DNA of 6,402 bases, from the NCBI GenBank assembly GCA_003446655.1, contig DMCZ01000153.1, positions 1,231-7,632 on the forward strand, given 5' to 3'. A program made the position numbers and the translations under genes. Below, piece by piece: positions 6,002 to 6,402 of this stretch. The number at the start of each line of letters is the position of its first letter. Within the stretch, counting starts at the first letter, position 1. The stretch is from Thauera sp. Its GTDB lineage: Bacteria > Pseudomonadota > Gammaproteobacteria > Burkholderiales > Rhodocyclaceae. The notes under the pieces were generated by a model. The model saw only the letters and a program-made list of their open reading frames with translations. It did no database searches and was not told the DNA's origin.

Positions 6002-6402
6002 CAGGACGCAGCCGATGCGTCCTGCGCCTCCTCCTGCTGCTGCAAAAGCCACATCTGCGCATAGGCGCCACCCTGCGCCAGCAGCGGCGCGTGCCGGCCG
6101 CGTTCCACGATGCGCCCCTTGTCGAGCACGATGATCTCGTCCGCGTTCATGATCGTGGACAGGCGGTGCGCAATCACCAGCGCGGTGCGACCTTCGGCGG
6201 CGCGTTCGATCTGTGCCTGGATCGCCTTCTCGGTTTTCGAATCCAGCGCCGAGGTGGCCTCGTCGAAGATCAGGATGGCCGGATTCTTTAGCAACGCGCG
6301 CGCGATCGCGACGCGCTGCTTTTCGCCTCCGGAGAGCTTGAGCCCGCGCTCGCCGACGCGGGTTTCGTAGCCTTCCGGCAACTGGCGGATGAAGTCTTCC
6401 AG
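6001..6402 (-). CDS. ABC exporter ATPase domain, C-terminal part (Atm1/MsbA-like half transporter; runs off the right edge)
   Basis: The last 133 residues of an ABC transporter nucleotide-binding domain are visible. In the fragment, the ABC signature LSGGE lies at 23-27, Walker B ILIFD with catalytic Glu at 43-48, the D-loop SALD at 51-54 and the H-loop histidine of AHRLST at 79. The tail is typical of exporters that fuse membrane and ATPase domains ([11 protein letters not shown], then MWLLQQQEE). The lead-in [20 protein letters not shown] resembles Atm1-type (glutathione or heavy-metal complex) exporters more than lipid-A flippase MsbA. Substrate cannot be fixed without the membrane domain and Walker A, which are outside the window. 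The gene is convergent with the PEP-CTERM gene; its TGA begins at 6003 on the minus strand and touches the hairpin. Confidence 0.88.
   Translation of the reverse strand: MEDFIRQLPEGYETRVGERGLKLSGGEKQRVAIARALLKNPAILIFDEATSALDSKTEKAIQAQIERAAEGRTALVIAHRLSTIMNADEIIVLDKGRIVERGRHAPLLAQGGAYAQMWLLQQQEEAQDASAAS

Overview
The window looks like chromosomal DNA from a high-GC betaproteobacterium. Rhodocyclales/Zoogloeaceae-type organisms (Thauera, Azoarcus, Zoogloea relatives) fit best, because a PrsT-type TPR protein sits beside a PEP-CTERM protein and both have the high-GC codon use of that group. The genus is an inference. I see no insertion sequence, phage gene, CRISPR array, tRNA or rRNA.

Layout. 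On the minus strand at the left are the first 57 codons of a bacterial L-asparaginase (1-173). A complete CPA2-family (KefB/KefC-like) cation:proton antiporter with a cytoplasmic RCK domain (180-1943) lies immediately upstream of it. The two are 6 bp apart and probably co-transcribed. A 162-bp divergent intergenic region with a GC-rich hairpin follows. On the plus strand comes a 934-aa exported TPR-repeat protein of the PEP-CTERM-associated PrsT family (2106-4910). A 139-bp AT-richer intergenic region then carries a good candidate sigma-54 (-24/-12) promoter at 4994-5009. It precedes a 298-aa PEP-CTERM surface protein that resembles the 'exosortase-dependent surface protein XDP1' group (5050-5946). 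A perfect 16-bp stem hairpin (5966-6001) separates this gene from a convergent, partial ABC exporter resembling Atm1/MsbA-type half transporters (6001-6402, minus strand).

How the genes work together. The central pair belongs to the exosortase/PEP-CTERM protein-sorting world. The small protein has an N-terminal signal peptide and a C-terminal VPEP / transmembrane / basic-tail sorting signal, so an exosortase (EpsH/XrtA type) must be encoded elsewhere in the genome. The TPR protein is the kind normally linked to that machinery and to exopolysaccharide export. The sigma-54 promoter fits the known control of PEP-CTERM genes by the PrsK/PrsR two-component system with RpoN. None of the exosortase, prsK, prsR or glycosyltransferase genes is in this window, so this may be a satellite of the main EPS locus. 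The flanking antiporter, asparaginase and ABC exporter have no evident link to sorting and look like ordinary housekeeping or transport genes.
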